This document shows, piece by piece, positions 1-8,259 of a stretch of DNA of 16,805 bases. Where the stretch lies: assembly GCA_003543035.1 (NCBI GenBank), contig DPJL01000163.1:1-16805 (forward strand). Direction: 5' to 3'. The position numbers were made by a program, and so were the translations under genes. Positions within the stretch are counted from its first letter, which is position 1. Each line of letters begins with the position of its first letter. Under the pieces are notes generated by a model. It was not told the origin of the DNA. It did not search any database and was given only the letters and a program-made list of their open reading frames with translations. The stretch is from Micromonosporaceae bacterium. GTDB taxonomy: Bacteria; Actinomycetota; Actinomycetes; Mycobacteriales; Micromonosporaceae.

Positions 1-291
1 CGTGATGTGCGCAGCCGGTGCGTTCTCGGCGACCTCGGCGGGTACCGAGGACACCTACCGGATCAATGGTGTCATCTGCACCGAACCGGGCCCATTGTGC
101 CTGCCCGAGACGCAGCGGCACCCCGATGCGAAGCTGCTGGTGCAGGACGGCCGCATCCGCAGCAGCGCGATGGCAGCGGCGACGACAGCGAACATTGTCG
201 GGCCGAGCCGGTCGACCTGCCCGGCCAGCCAGGTCTGGATCTGCCCGGCGGTGTCGATGACCGGGTCGCTGGTGGCGGGGTCGATACCATG
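1..291. other. left edge, no assignable gene
   Basis: No complete gene can be assigned here. On the minus strand, the frame of the upstream methyltransferase stays open after its TGA, from 291 down to a TAG at 57-55. It has strongly GC-biased third positions and a hydrophobic run at about 198-165, but no start codon before an ATG at 195. The plus-strand reading that looks protein-like (from 2) shares the same wobble positions, runs on through the methyltransferase, and is best explained as its shadow. The stretch could be a decayed or frameshifted gene remnant, or an incomplete gene at the contig edge. I see no RNA gene or clear terminator. Confidence 0.4.
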
Positions 292-1032
292 TCACTGTTT
301 GACGGCGGCGATACGTGGGCGTTGGTCGTGCCAGCCGGGAAGCCATTCGATGTTGCAGAAGCCCGCTTGCTGGATGGCGTCGTGGTATTGCTCGTCGGTG
401 AACAGGGTCATGGTGTGTTCCTCTGTCCAGTGCCGGATTCCGGCGCCGGTTTCGCCGAGCAGGTAGTGCATCGTCATGGTGGAGGTGGTGCCGGATTGGT
501 GTGAGTAGCACATTCTGGTCACGTGCCTGTGGCCGTCGCCGGCGATGCCGGGGTGCACGGAACCTGGGGTCCACTGACCGGGGGTGAACCATGGCTCGAG
601 GAGCAGGACGCCACCCGGCTCTAAGTGTGCGGCGAGGCAGTAGAGGGTCTGGTGCAGTTCGCTGACTGATTGTGCGTAGCCGATGGAAGAAAACAGGCAG
701 GTGACGGCGCTGAAGGTGCGTCCGAGTTGGAAGTTGCGCATGTCACCGGCGTGCACCTCGATCGGGTCGAGGCGCACGGTGGCCGCCTGGCGCATCGGTT
801 CGGAGATCTCCAGTCCTTCGACGTGGGTGAAAGTATTGCGCAGATGGGACAGGTGTAATCCGGTGCCGCAGGCCACGTCGAGCAGGCTGTCTGCGCTGGG
901 ATGTCGTTGCCGGATCAGGGCGGCGATGTCATGGGCCTCTTGCCGGTAGTTCTTTCCGGCCGCGTGCACGTAGATGAGTTCGTAGGCGCAGGCGAGGTCT
1001 TGGTCGTGGGCCACCGTTTCCTTTTCCTTCAT
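292..1032 (-). CDS. class I SAM-dependent methyltransferase, DesVI/TylM1-like
   Basis: A 246-residue protein with a Rossmann-fold methyltransferase core. SAM-binding motif I is LLDVACGTGLHLSHL (residues 50-64), followed by the acidic strand-2 motif VEGLEIS (71-77) and HAGDMRNF (94-101). CLFSSIGYA (112-120) and the C-terminal TEEHTMTLFT (203-212) are typical of the family containing the TDP-amino-sugar N,N-dimethyltransferases DesVI and TylM1. Length and end match that family, so it looks complete. No deoxysugar or polyketide genes are nearby, so the substrate is unknown and sugar dimethylation should not be assumed. It is the last gene of the minus-strand unit, 56 bases after the PEBP-like gene. 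No clear ribosome site precedes the ATG at 1032. A GTG at 1014 behind AAGGAAAC is an alternative start and would give 240 residues. Confidence 0.85.
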   Translation of the reverse strand: MKEKETVAHDQDLACAYELIYVHAAGKNYRQEAHDIAALIRQRHPSADSLLDVACGTGLHLSHLRNTFTHVEGLEISEPMRQAATVRLDPIEVHAGDMRNFQLGRTFSAVTCLFSSIGYAQSVSELHQTLYCLAAHLEPGGVLLLEPWFTPGQWTPGSVHPGIAGDGHRHVTRMCYSHQSGTTSTMTMHYLLGETGAGIRHWTEEHTMTLFTDEQYHDAIQQAGFCNIEWLPGWHDQRPRIAAVKQ

Positions 1033-1088
1033 GGGTACGGATTGATGTCGTTGCCGCAGCGCCTGCGTAGCCGGGGCGGCGTCTGGCT

Positions 1089-1628
1089 CTAGGCCGGGAT
1101 CTGGTAGGTGGGGCGGATGACGCCGCGGGCGAGGGTATGGAAGGCGAGGTGGAATGCGACTTCGGCGGGGGTGGCGTCCGGGGTGACGTCGAGGTGGTCG
1201 ATGTCGGTGGCGTGCACGGCGAACAGGTAGCGGTGGCGGCGGTCGCCGGCCGGTGGTGCAGCTCCGCCGTATCCGTTGGCGCCGTAGTCGTTGCGGACGC
1301 TGAAGGCGGTGCAGCGCTCGTTTGCGGGATCGCCTGCGCCTTGGGCCAGTTCGGTGACGGTGACCGACAGGTTGACCAGGGTCCAGTGCCAGAAACCCGA
1401 TGGCGTGGGGGCGTCGGGGTCGAAGCAGCTGACGGTGAATCCTTGAGCTGTGGCGGGGAATCCGGACCAGGCCAGCTGCGGTGAGAGGTTGCCGCCGCCA
1501 ACGCTGGTGTGGGCGAACAGGTTTGCCATGGGTTGCCCGTCGCTGATGTCGCGGCTGGTGACGGTGAATGACGGCACTGGTGGCAGCAGCCAGTACAGGT
1601 CCGGTGCGTAGGGGCGGTCAAGGTTCAT
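1089..1628 (-). CDS. YbhB/YbcL-family PEBP (Raf kinase inhibitor-like) protein
   Basis: A 179-residue phosphatidylethanolamine-binding-protein fold member, similar in layout to mycobacterial Rv2140c. Visible family signatures are LSPQLAWSGFP (48-58), CFDPDAPTPSGFWHW (68-82) and GGAAPPAGDRRHRY (121-134); these include the DPDAP and GxxHW segments that line the small anion-binding pocket. There is no signal peptide, so it is probably cytoplasmic. Bacterial PEBPs have no single agreed function; binding of lipids or small phosphorylated ligands is the usual suggestion. AAAGGA at 1639-1644 lies 10 bases before the ATG. The gene begins 38 bases after the end of hycE, so it is probably co-transcribed with the respiratory cluster, although a role in that complex is not evident. 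Confidence 0.9.
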   Translation of the reverse strand: MNLDRPYAPDLYWLLPPVPSFTVTSRDISDGQPMANLFAHTSVGGGNLSPQLAWSGFPATAQGFTVSCFDPDAPTPSGFWHWTLVNLSVTVTELAQGAGDPANERCTAFSVRNDYGANGYGGAAPPAGDRRHRYLFAVHATDIDHLDVTPDATPAEVAFHLAFHTLARGVIRPTYQIPA

Positions 1629-1666
1629 GACCGGGGATTCCTTTCAGGTATAAGGCATCGTGGCGG

Positions 1667-3166
1667 TCAGAGGTCGTTACCGGCATAGGACAGGTTGAAG
1701 CTCTTATTGGCTAAGGGAAAGTCGGGGACGATGGTGTCGGCCAGCGCGACTGGGAGGGCGGGCCAATTGAGAAACGACGGGTCGACGATCTTCACTCGGC
1801 CGAGCACACCGTCGGGTCCGATTTCGACACGGTGCACGATGGTGCCGCGCCATCCTTCGGCGATCCCGGTCCCGGACGTGTACTGGCTTGTCGCCGGTGC
1901 GGCAGAGGTACCGGCGACACCGGATGTCAGCGTGGGCAGCAGATGGTTCAGGATTGCCGCGGATGCCTGAATGTCTTTGGCGCGGATGAGGAATCGGGCT
2001 AAGACATCGCCGCTGGTGCGGACCGGGATGGTGAGGGTGTCCCCGAGGTCGGTGAACGGGTGGGTGATCCGCGCGTCGCAGCTTAGGCCGCTGGCCCTGG
2101 CGACGTATCCGAGGGTGCCGATGTCTATGGCTTGCTGGTGGGTGAGGACGGCGGTGCCGGTGAATCGTTCCCGCACCACGGTGTGGCTCAGGGCGATGTC
2201 GACGATTTCGGCGACGTCGTTGGCGACAGCGTGGATGTCGGCGGGGTCGGGTAGGTGGTGCAGGGCGGCTCCGCCGGGGTTGATGGCGCCGCGTAGCAGC
2301 CGATGCCCGGTGGTGTGTTTGTTGAGGCGTAGCAGGGTTTCGCGGATGCGCTGGGTATGGGCGTGGGCGATGCCGTAGGCGACGTCGTTGCATAGGGCGC
2401 CGATGTCGGCGATGTGGTTGTGCAGCCTTTCCAGTTCGAGTAGCGCGGCCCGGATGCGTTGCGCTGCTTCGGGCACATGGATCTGCAAGGCGTCTTCGAC
2501 GGCGAGGCAGAAGGCCAAGGAGTGCCCGACGGCGGTGTCGCCGCTGACCCGTTCAGCCAGACCGACCATGTCGGTGAAACGCTTGCCTTCGAACAGTTTC
2601 TCGATTCCTTTGTGGACATACCACAGGCGGGCCTTCATTTTGAGAATGGTTTCGCCGACGACGGAGAACCGGAAGTGGCCGGGTTCGATGAGCCCGGCGT
2701 GCACAGGGCCGACGGGGATTTCGTAGACGCCGTCGCCTTGAACAGTCAGGAACGGGAACGGTTCGGCCCCGGTCAGCGGTGGCCGGGGACCCGAGTCGTG
2801 GCGCATGGGATGCCAGCCGGTAGGCCACTGCGGATGATGCACGAGCCGCCGCGGCATCGGGTGGTTGTCGGGTTCGACGCCGTACAGGTCACGCATTTCG
2901 CGTTCGAAGCGGCTGGCGGGAAATGACAACCCGGCCAGGCTGGGGATGTGTGGCTTGGCCGGGTCGGCGTGCAGGACGAGTTCGACCCGCCGGTCGGGCG
3001 GGCCCGCGGTGAATAGGTAGACCACCCGGATTGTTTCCCCGCCTGGGTGTTGCGGGGTGTCGTGGTGCGCGGCGACCAGCGCGAGCCGGTATCCGTCGCC
3101 GAGCAGCCGGGTGGCGTGTGCGGCGAGGTCCGCCGCCGTATCGACTTCCACGTTGGTGGTGTTCAT
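1667..3166 (-). CDS. hycE: HycE-like fused NuoC/NuoD-type large subunit lacking Ni-Fe ligands
   Basis: A 499-residue fusion of a 30-kDa NuoC-like domain (about 1-125) and a 49-kDa NuoD/hydrogenase-large-subunit-like domain (about 150-499), homologous to M. tuberculosis Rv0087. The NuoC end carries FPASRFEREMRDLYGV (82-97) and HPQWPTGWHPMR (111-122). The second domain opens with GPVHAGLIEPGHFRF (153-167). In true [NiFe] hydrogenases the N-terminal motif is RVCGIC and the C-terminal one DPCxxC. Here they read RVSGDT (206-211) and SFNLSY (489-494), so all four metal-binding cysteines are gone. The protein should sit in the peripheral arm on the cytoplasmic side. It is unlikely to make or use hydrogen by Ni-Fe chemistry. 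GGAGG at 3173-3177, six bases before the ATG, supports the start, and the ATG overlaps the hycQ stop by one base. Confidence 0.93.
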   Translation of the reverse strand: MNTTNVEVDTAADLAAHATRLLGDGYRLALVAAHHDTPQHPGGETIRVVYLFTAGPPDRRVELVLHADPAKPHIPSLAGLSFPASRFEREMRDLYGVEPDNHPMPRRLVHHPQWPTGWHPMRHDSGPRPPLTGAEPFPFLTVQGDGVYEIPVGPVHAGLIEPGHFRFSVVGETILKMKARLWYVHKGIEKLFEGKRFTDMVGLAERVSGDTAVGHSLAFCLAVEDALQIHVPEAAQRIRAALLELERLHNHIADIGALCNDVAYGIAHAHTQRIRETLLRLNKHTTGHRLLRGAINPGGAALHHLPDPADIHAVANDVAEIVDIALSHTVVRERFTGTAVLTHQQAIDIGTLGYVARASGLSCDARITHPFTDLGDTLTIPVRTSGDVLARFLIRAKDIQASAAILNHLLPTLTSGVAGTSAAPATSQYTSGTGIAEGWRGTIVHRVEIGPDGVLGRVKIVDPSFLNWPALPVALADTIVPDFPLANKSFNLSYAGNDL

Positions 3167-4638
3167 CAGCGTCCTCCGGCGATGGTGGCGGCGGCGTCCA
3201 GAAGTGGTTGCAGCGGGCCGAGGAACACGCCGAGCGCAGCGGCGGTGGCAAGACCGAACGCCAGCGGCACGAGCCCGATGGCGCCTTGCGGTACCCCAGT
3301 ATCCGATGTGGACACTTCTGCGGGCACGCCGAGGAGCATGGTGGCGCCGTGGCGGGCGATGGCCGCAAACGCGATCAGCACCAGCAGGAATGCGGCGGAG
3401 ACCAGCCAGCCCTGGCCGGCGGTTAGACCGGATCGGGCGATGCCCAGTTCAGAGGCGAACAAGCTGAACGGCGGCAAGCCGAGCAAGGCCACTAGGCTGA
3501 GCCCGAACACACCAGCTAACGCAGGCGCGCGGACGGCAAGGCCGCGAACCGCATCAATTCCAGAGCTGCCAGTCGTTTGCAGGATACGCCCGGCGGTGCA
3601 GAACGCCACGGCTTTGGCCAGGCCATGGCCGAGGATGTGCAGCAGAGCGGCGGCGAGCGCGAGTTTGGTGCCGATCGCGGCGCCGAGGGCGATCAGTCCC
3701 ATGTGTTCGATGGAGGAATAGGCCAGCAGCCTTTTGTAATCTCGCTGGGCGATCAGCAAGGCTGCGGCGACAGTGAGCGACGCTAATGCGGCCACATAGA
3801 GCAGGGTGCGGGTGTAGCCGGTGCCGAGGACCGCGTCGGTGATGGTTTTGTAGCGCAGGATGGCGTAGAACGCCACCGATAGCAGCACCCCGGACATGAG
3901 TGCCGATACCGGTGCGGGGGCTTGGCTGTGTGCGTCGGGCAGCCACGAGTGCATGGGCGCGAGGCCGGCTTTGGTGCCGAACCCGAGCAGGATCAGCCCG
4001 GCCGCGAGCCGCATCAGGTCAGGGTTCAGCGTTGCGGACTGGGCTGTGAGATGGGTCCAGTTCAGTGCGGTAACACCATGCGCGCCTGCGGAAACGGAGG
4101 CGGCGTAGACGCAGATGGTGCCCAGCAACGCGATGGCGATGCCGACCGAGCACAGGACCACGTATTTCCAGGCGGCTTCGACACTCGGGCGGCTGCGGCG
4201 GTGCCCGACCAGGAAGGCGGTGACGATGGTGGTGGCCTCGATTGCCACCCAGAGCAGGCCGAGGTTGTCGGCCAGCACCGCCAGGCTCATGCAAGCCAGG
4301 AACAGTTGGGTGAGCACAAGGTAGCGGCGGGCTGACGCTGCGCTGGTGCCGTGGGAGGTTTCGTGGCGCAGGTGCTGCACCCCGGCCCAGCAGGCGATCG
4401 TGGCGACGGCGCCGACAGCGATGAGCATGTAGGCGGTCAGCGCGTCGGCGCGCACCAGCCCGTGGCTGATCGCGCGACCTCCAGCTACCTCGCCCGCTAG
4501 GGCGATGCCGCTGGCCAACGTGGATGCGGCGGCGGCCACCCCGATCCACGCCGCGATTCGCCAAGGAAGCATAAGGGCGAGCAGGGCGGCGAGAAATGGC
4601 GCGGCTGCTGGGGTATACAGGGCGATGGTGGGGATCAT
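3166..4638 (-). CDS. hycQ: HycQ-like antiporter-type membrane subunit (NuoN/NuoM family, HyfF-like)
   Basis: A 490-residue, strongly hydrophobic protein with roughly 13-14 predicted membrane helices, homologous to Rv0086. It belongs to the proton-translocating antiporter-like subunits of complex I and group 4 hydrogenases. Conserved channel residues are visible: Glu134 in WVAIEATTIV, Lys223 in GFGTKAGLAPMHSWLP (219-234), Lys342 in GHGLAKAVAF, and Glu397 near the end of the core. It should form one ion channel in the membrane arm. The ATG at 4638 overlaps the hycP TGA by one base (TGATG). No good Shine-Dalgarno sequence precedes it, so it probably depends on translational coupling. The open frame runs upstream to 5223, but that extension is out-of-frame overlap with hycP and has no membrane-protein character. 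Confidence 0.92.
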   Translation of the reverse strand: MIPTIALYTPAAAPFLAALLALMLPWRIAAWIGVAAAASTLASGIALAGEVAGGRAISHGLVRADALTAYMLIAVGAVATIACWAGVQHLRHETSHGTSAASARRYLVLTQLFLACMSLAVLADNLGLLWVAIEATTIVTAFLVGHRRSRPSVEAAWKYVVLCSVGIAIALLGTICVYAASVSAGAHGVTALNWTHLTAQSATLNPDLMRLAAGLILLGFGTKAGLAPMHSWLPDAHSQAPAPVSALMSGVLLSVAFYAILRYKTITDAVLGTGYTRTLLYVAALASLTVAAALLIAQRDYKRLLAYSSIEHMGLIALGAAIGTKLALAAALLHILGHGLAKAVAFCTAGRILQTTGSSGIDAVRGLAVRAPALAGVFGLSLVALLGLPPFSLFASELGIARSGLTAGQGWLVSAAFLLVLIAFAAIARHGATMLLGVPAEVSTSDTGVPQGAIGLVPLAFGLATAAALGVFLGPLQPLLDAAATIAGGR

Positions 4639-5297
4639 CAGTCGTGCAGCTCTCGTAGTTCGTCCAGATCGGACGGTCCGAAGGTGGCGTGTAAGCGCGT
4701 GGTCAGAACCTGCAGGACGAGCACCGCCAGGGCCAAGTCGGCCGATACGCCCAGTTCCACGATCAGTGGGACGCCGCCGGTGGCCAGGAACGCCACGGCA
4801 GCGATGCCGTTGTCGATGAGCAGGACGCCGATGATTTGGGATATGGCGCGCTGGCGGGTGGCGGCCAGGAAGAAGCCGATCAGCACCACGGCAATACCGA
4901 CCGGTGTCGCGTGCGCCGATGCCGACGAGGCCAGCGCGACCAGCGGCCGTGCTGCGGCATAGGCCAGCAGCGTTAAGCCGGCGGCGGCCAGCATGGAGGC
5001 GGAAATGTTGACCAGGGGCCGGGTTTCGCGGGCGTCGGGCACTTGGGCGGCGACCCGCCTCAGCATCAACGGAATGATCACCGCTTTGAGCAGGCCGACG
5101 CCGGCCGCGACCGCGAATGTTTCGGCGCTGCGGTGTTGGGTGGCCAAAAGGACGGCGATGGCGGTCAGTGCGAGGCCTTGGATGGTCAGTAAGGTGATCA
5201 GCGCCGAGACTTGGCGGCGCCACAGCACCGCGACGGCGGTGAGCAGGAATATGCCGCAGGCCAGGTTGAGCAGCTGGCTGGAAAGTTGCACAGACAT
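4638..5297 (-). CDS. hycP: HycP-like small membrane subunit (HyfE/NuoK-like)
   Basis: A 219-residue membrane protein with about six to seven helices, homologous to Rv0085 (about 220 residues) and related to HyfE of the E. coli Hyf complex, the NuoK-like position in the membrane arm. A charged residue lies inside the hydrophobic region in GVGLLKAVIIPLMLRR (66-81), and Asp162 lies in VLLIDNGIAAVAF; both are plausible parts of an ion path. A strong ribosome site, AAGGAGG at 5304-5310, sits six bases before the ATG at 5297 and overlaps the hycD stop. The start is therefore well supported. The longer open reading up to 5573 runs antisense-like through hycD and was discarded. The soluble tail ends in a run of acidic residues (DLDELRELHD). 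Confidence 0.92.
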   Translation of the reverse strand: MSVQLSSQLLNLACGIFLLTAVAVLWRRQVSALITLLTIQGLALTAIAVLLATQHRSAETFAVAAGVGLLKAVIIPLMLRRVAAQVPDARETRPLVNISASMLAAAGLTLLAYAAARPLVALASSASAHATPVGIAVVLIGFFLAATRQRAISQIIGVLLIDNGIAAVAFLATGGVPLIVELGVSADLALAVLVLQVLTTRLHATFGPSDLDELRELHD

Positions 5298-5303
5298 CGT
5301 TGG

Positions 5304-5310
5304 CCTCCTT
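5304..5310 (-). promoter_or_regulatory. strong ribosome binding site of hycP
   Basis: On the minus strand this reads AAGGAGG, a near-perfect anti-16S match six bases before the hycP ATG. It overlaps the TAA of hycD (5311-5309), so termination on hycD would feed initiation on hycP. It decides the hycP start against the longer open frame. Confidence 0.85.
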
Positions 5311-6247
5311 ATGCCAGTACGTAGGAGGCGACGACGGCGAGCAAGGCTAGTGCGAACGATCCGGCGAGCAGTTCCGGTACCCGGAATAGGCGCAGTTTCG
5401 CGGCGAAGACTTCGCCGGCGGCGAGGATCGCGGCCAGCCCGATCACCTTGCCCGCGAACACGACCGCGCCCACGGCCAGCCAAGGCCAGTGCAGGCTGGT
5501 GGCGACGCCCCATGGGGCGAACAGGTTGGCCAGGAGTCCTAACAGGATGGTCAGCCGCATCGCCGCGGCCCATTCGACCAGGGCCAGGTCGCGGCCCGAG
5601 TATTCGAGGATCATCGCCTCATGGACCATGGTCAGTTCCAGGTGGGTTGCCGGGTTGTCCACCGGGATCCGGCTGGCTTCGGCCAGCACCGCGATGGCCA
5701 GGGCGGCGGCGGCGAGCAGGCTGGCAGGGGTGAACACCGCGGCGGGATCGGTGGCACCGGCCGACACGATCGCGGACAGGCTGGTCGACCCGACCCGCGC
5801 CGAGAGGGCGAACACGGCCAGCAGCAGCGTCGGCTCGACCAGCGCGGCGATCGTCATCTCCCGGCTGGAACCCATCCCGCCGAATGCGGTGCCGGTGTCC
5901 AAGGCGGCCAGGGCGAGCGCGACGGTGCCCAACAGCAGCAGCCCGACCACGACGATCAGATCGGCATTGCCGGGCACGGCGGTAGCGGCGATAAACGGTG
6001 CGGTGGCGGCGATCAGCAGACTGGTCGACATCAACACGACCGGCGCGGCCACAAAGAACATGCCGGCGTCGGCAGGACTGGTGGGTGGCTTGCGCAGCAG
6101 CTTGCGCAGGTCCCGCCACGGCTGACCGATCCGGCCACCGGCACGGCCCTCAGCACGGGCCCGTACCGCCTTGGTGACCCCCACCACTACCGGGGCAAGC
6201 AGCGCCAGCAGGACGCCTTGTCCTATCGCGACCAGCCAGACGCTCAT
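5309..6247 (-). CDS. hycD: HycD-like membrane anchor subunit (NuoH/EchB family)
   Basis: A 312-residue membrane protein with about eight helices, homologous to Rv0084 and to HycD/HyfC/EchB, the NuoH-type subunit that joins the peripheral arm to the ion channels. Family signatures are RKLLRKPPTSPADAG (48-62), GTAFGGMGSSREM (119-131) and the loop SRIPVDNPATHLELTMVHEA (192-211), followed by EYSGRDLALVEWAAAMRL (215-232). These acidic, cytoplasm-facing loops are conserved in hydrogenases and complex I and are thought to couple redox change to ion movement. All of them look intact. The ATG at 6247 overlaps the preceding gene's stop in an ATGA arrangement, which supports both the start and co-translation. 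Confidence 0.94.
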   Translation of the reverse strand: MSVWLVAIGQGVLLALLAPVVVGVTKAVRARAEGRAGGRIGQPWRDLRKLLRKPPTSPADAGMFFVAAPVVLMSTSLLIAATAPFIAATAVPGNADLIVVVGLLLLGTVALALAALDTGTAFGGMGSSREMTIAALVEPTLLLAVFALSARVGSTSLSAIVSAGATDPAAVFTPASLLAAAALAIAVLAEASRIPVDNPATHLELTMVHEAMILEYSGRDLALVEWAAAMRLTILLGLLANLFAPWGVATSLHWPWLAVGAVVFAGKVIGLAAILAAGEVFAAKLRLFRVPELLAGSFALALLAVVASYVLA

Positions 6248-8259
6248 CGGATCACCCCCGCGACCAGGACCACGATCAGCGCGGTGAGCATGTAGGCCAA
6301 ATAGCGGTGCATGCTGCCCGACGCCAGCCCTCGTGCCACCTGCCCCACCTTTTCCACCAGCGTGATGAGTGGCCGGTAGAGCCGGTTCTCGATCCGGTCG
6401 GGGATTCGCTGCTGGTACCGCACTGCCTCAAGGTGATAGGCGGACTCCGTGGCATGGGTGACATCCACGTCGCGTTCCGGGGCCAGGGCGTCGTCGAAGA
6501 CACGCTGCAACGGCTCTGCATAGGAGGTGGCGGTGTATTCCATCCGGGCGGTCAACGGACCGTCGCCGCAGTCCCAGGCGGCAGCCCGCTTTCGTGCCCG
6601 GCCAGCCAGCCGGGCAAGCGTGGCCACTGTCACGGTCAGGCCGATCAGAGCGGCGGCGATCCACAAAGGAGTGATGACGCCGGTGATGCCCGACAGGCGC
6701 AGACCCAGCAGATCTGGTTCCAGCGGAGCGGGTCCCACATCCAGCCCGGCAATGACACGGGTCAGCGCGGGCGCCGTCACGGCCGGAATCACGGCCAGCA
6801 CGGCGCATGCTGCTGCCGCCGCGCCCATGGCGGCGAGCATGCTCGATGGTGACTCGGTGGCGCGGGCGGCGGCGTCGCTACGGGGCCGGGCCAGAAACCC
6901 GGCCCCGACAACCTTGACGAAGGCGGCGACACCAACCCCGGCCGTCAACGCAACGACGGCCACCGCGACCGGAGCAGCGATTGCCAAAACTGTGCCCGCC
7001 TGCGGGCTTTGATGCAGCAACGCCTGCAGCAGCAGCCATTCGGAGATGAACCCGTTGCCTGGCGGCAGGGCCGCGGCGCCGAGCGCGCCGGCGGCGAACA
7101 GGGCGGTAGTAGCGGGCATCCGCCGCGACAATCCACCCAACCGGTCAAGGTCGCGGGTTCCCGTGGCGTGCAGCACCGACCCCGCACCAAGAAACAGCAG
7201 CGTCTTGAACCCCGCATGGTTGGCCGCGTGCAGCAACGCCGCCGCCATTGCCACGGCGGCGGCCGCCTGCTGGCCGGATCCGGCGAGTAGCCCGGCAAAA
7301 CCGACGCCCAGCAGGATCAGACCGACGTTCTCGCTAGTCGAAAAGGCAAGCAGCCGTTTGAGATCGGTAGCCACGACGGCTTGGACGATCCCGTACAGGG
7401 CCGACAGGGCACCGAGCGCGGCGACGACCAGCCACCACCAGCTCGGACCGCCGCCTAAAAGATCGAACCCCACCCGCAGCAGCCCGTACAAACCAAGTTT
7501 GACCATCGCCGCGGACATCAACGCGGACACATGACTCGGGGCTTCGGCGTGCGCTCGGGGCAGCCACGGATGCAGCGGCACCGCACCCGCCTTTGACGCG
7601 AACCCGGCCAGGCACAACAAAAAGATGCCGCTGGCGGCAAAAGGGCGCAACGCCCCGGCGTGACGGATGCCCTCGAAGGACTGCGATCCGGCCGTGGCTG
7701 CGAGCCAGGTCAGTCCGATCAGGATGGCCAGGAATCCGGCCTGGGTCATCGCCGCATACCAAATCCCGGCATGCCGTACGGCGTCGTGCCGGTGGTGGCG
7801 GGTCAGCACCAACACCAGGGAGGCGACGGCCATTAGCTCCCACGCCAGCAGAAACGTGGACACACTCGCAGCAATCGGCACCAGAAGCATCGCCGCTGTA
7901 AACAGAGGCAGCGTAAACATCGCAGAACGCGAGCCTGGGCCATGACCGTCGCGGCCGCCGTAGCCCATGGTGTAGACGCCGACAGCTGCGGTGACTGCGC
8001 CGATGATCAGCAGAAACCAGCCCGACAGCGGGTCGGCGGCCAGGCTGATCCCGGCCAGCGGCAACAATTCGGGCAGCTGCGCATGCCATGTGGTGCCGGT
8101 AACCGCCAACCCGCCAATGACGGCACCGGCCACACCCGACCCTGCGGTCAGGACACCCACGACCCGTGCCCGCCAGGCCGCAGGTGCAACAAGGCCGGCC
8201 AGCGATGCGGTGGCAGCCAGCACCAGCGATGCGGTCAGTACCAAAGGAAACGTGTTCAC
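6244..8259 (-). CDS. HyfB/HycC-like antiporter-type subunit (NuoL/NuoM family, Rv0083-like)
   Basis: A 671-residue large membrane subunit, the counterpart of M. tuberculosis Rv0083, with about 16 predicted helices. Core ion-channel residues are present: Glu141 in LLAWELMAVASL, and Lys223 and His230 in FASKAGAVPLHPWLPRAH (220-237), with Lys254 further along. The C-terminal segment AWDCGDGPLTARMEYTATSY is the soluble signature shared by HycC/HyfB proteins, and a final helix ends the chain. It would form the distal or a second ion channel of the complex. I chose GTG at 8259 because it overlaps the preceding gene's TGA in a GTGA arrangement and begins a hydrophobic N-terminus. The open frame continues to 8403, but that part is Arg/Gly-rich and overlaps the NuoB-like gene. 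Confidence 0.92.
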   Translation of the reverse strand: MNTFPLVLTASLVLAATASLAGLVAPAAWRARVVGVLTAGSGVAGAVIGGLAVTGTTWHAQLPELLPLAGISLAADPLSGWFLLIIGAVTAAVGVYTMGYGGRDGHGPGSRSAMFTLPLFTAAMLLVPIAASVSTFLLAWELMAVASLVLVLTRHHRHDAVRHAGIWYAAMTQAGFLAILIGLTWLAATAGSQSFEGIRHAGALRPFAASGIFLLCLAGFASKAGAVPLHPWLPRAHAEAPSHVSALMSAAMVKLGLYGLLRVGFDLLGGGPSWWWLVVAALGALSALYGIVQAVVATDLKRLLAFSTSENVGLILLGVGFAGLLAGSGQQAAAAVAMAAALLHAANHAGFKTLLFLGAGSVLHATGTRDLDRLGGLSRRMPATTALFAAGALGAAALPPGNGFISEWLLLQALLHQSPQAGTVLAIAAPVAVAVVALTAGVGVAAFVKVVGAGFLARPRSDAAARATESPSSMLAAMGAAAAACAVLAVIPAVTAPALTRVIAGLDVGPAPLEPDLLGLRLSGITGVITPLWIAAALIGLTVTVATLARLAGRARKRAAAWDCGDGPLTARMEYTATSYAEPLQRVFDDALAPERDVDVTHATESAYHLEAVRYQQRIPDRIENRLYRPLITLVEKVGQVARGLASGSMHRYLAYMLTALIVVLVAGVIR

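Noticed and set aside
2..466. Plus-strand 154-codon frame at the left edge
   Set aside because: It reads protein-like but shares wobble positions with the methyltransferase frame and overlaps that gene by 175 bases; best seen as its shadow.
4638..5223. Upstream extension of the hycQ frame
   Set aside because: It overlaps hycP out of frame and is Arg/Pro-rich; the TGATG junction at 4638 marks the natural start.
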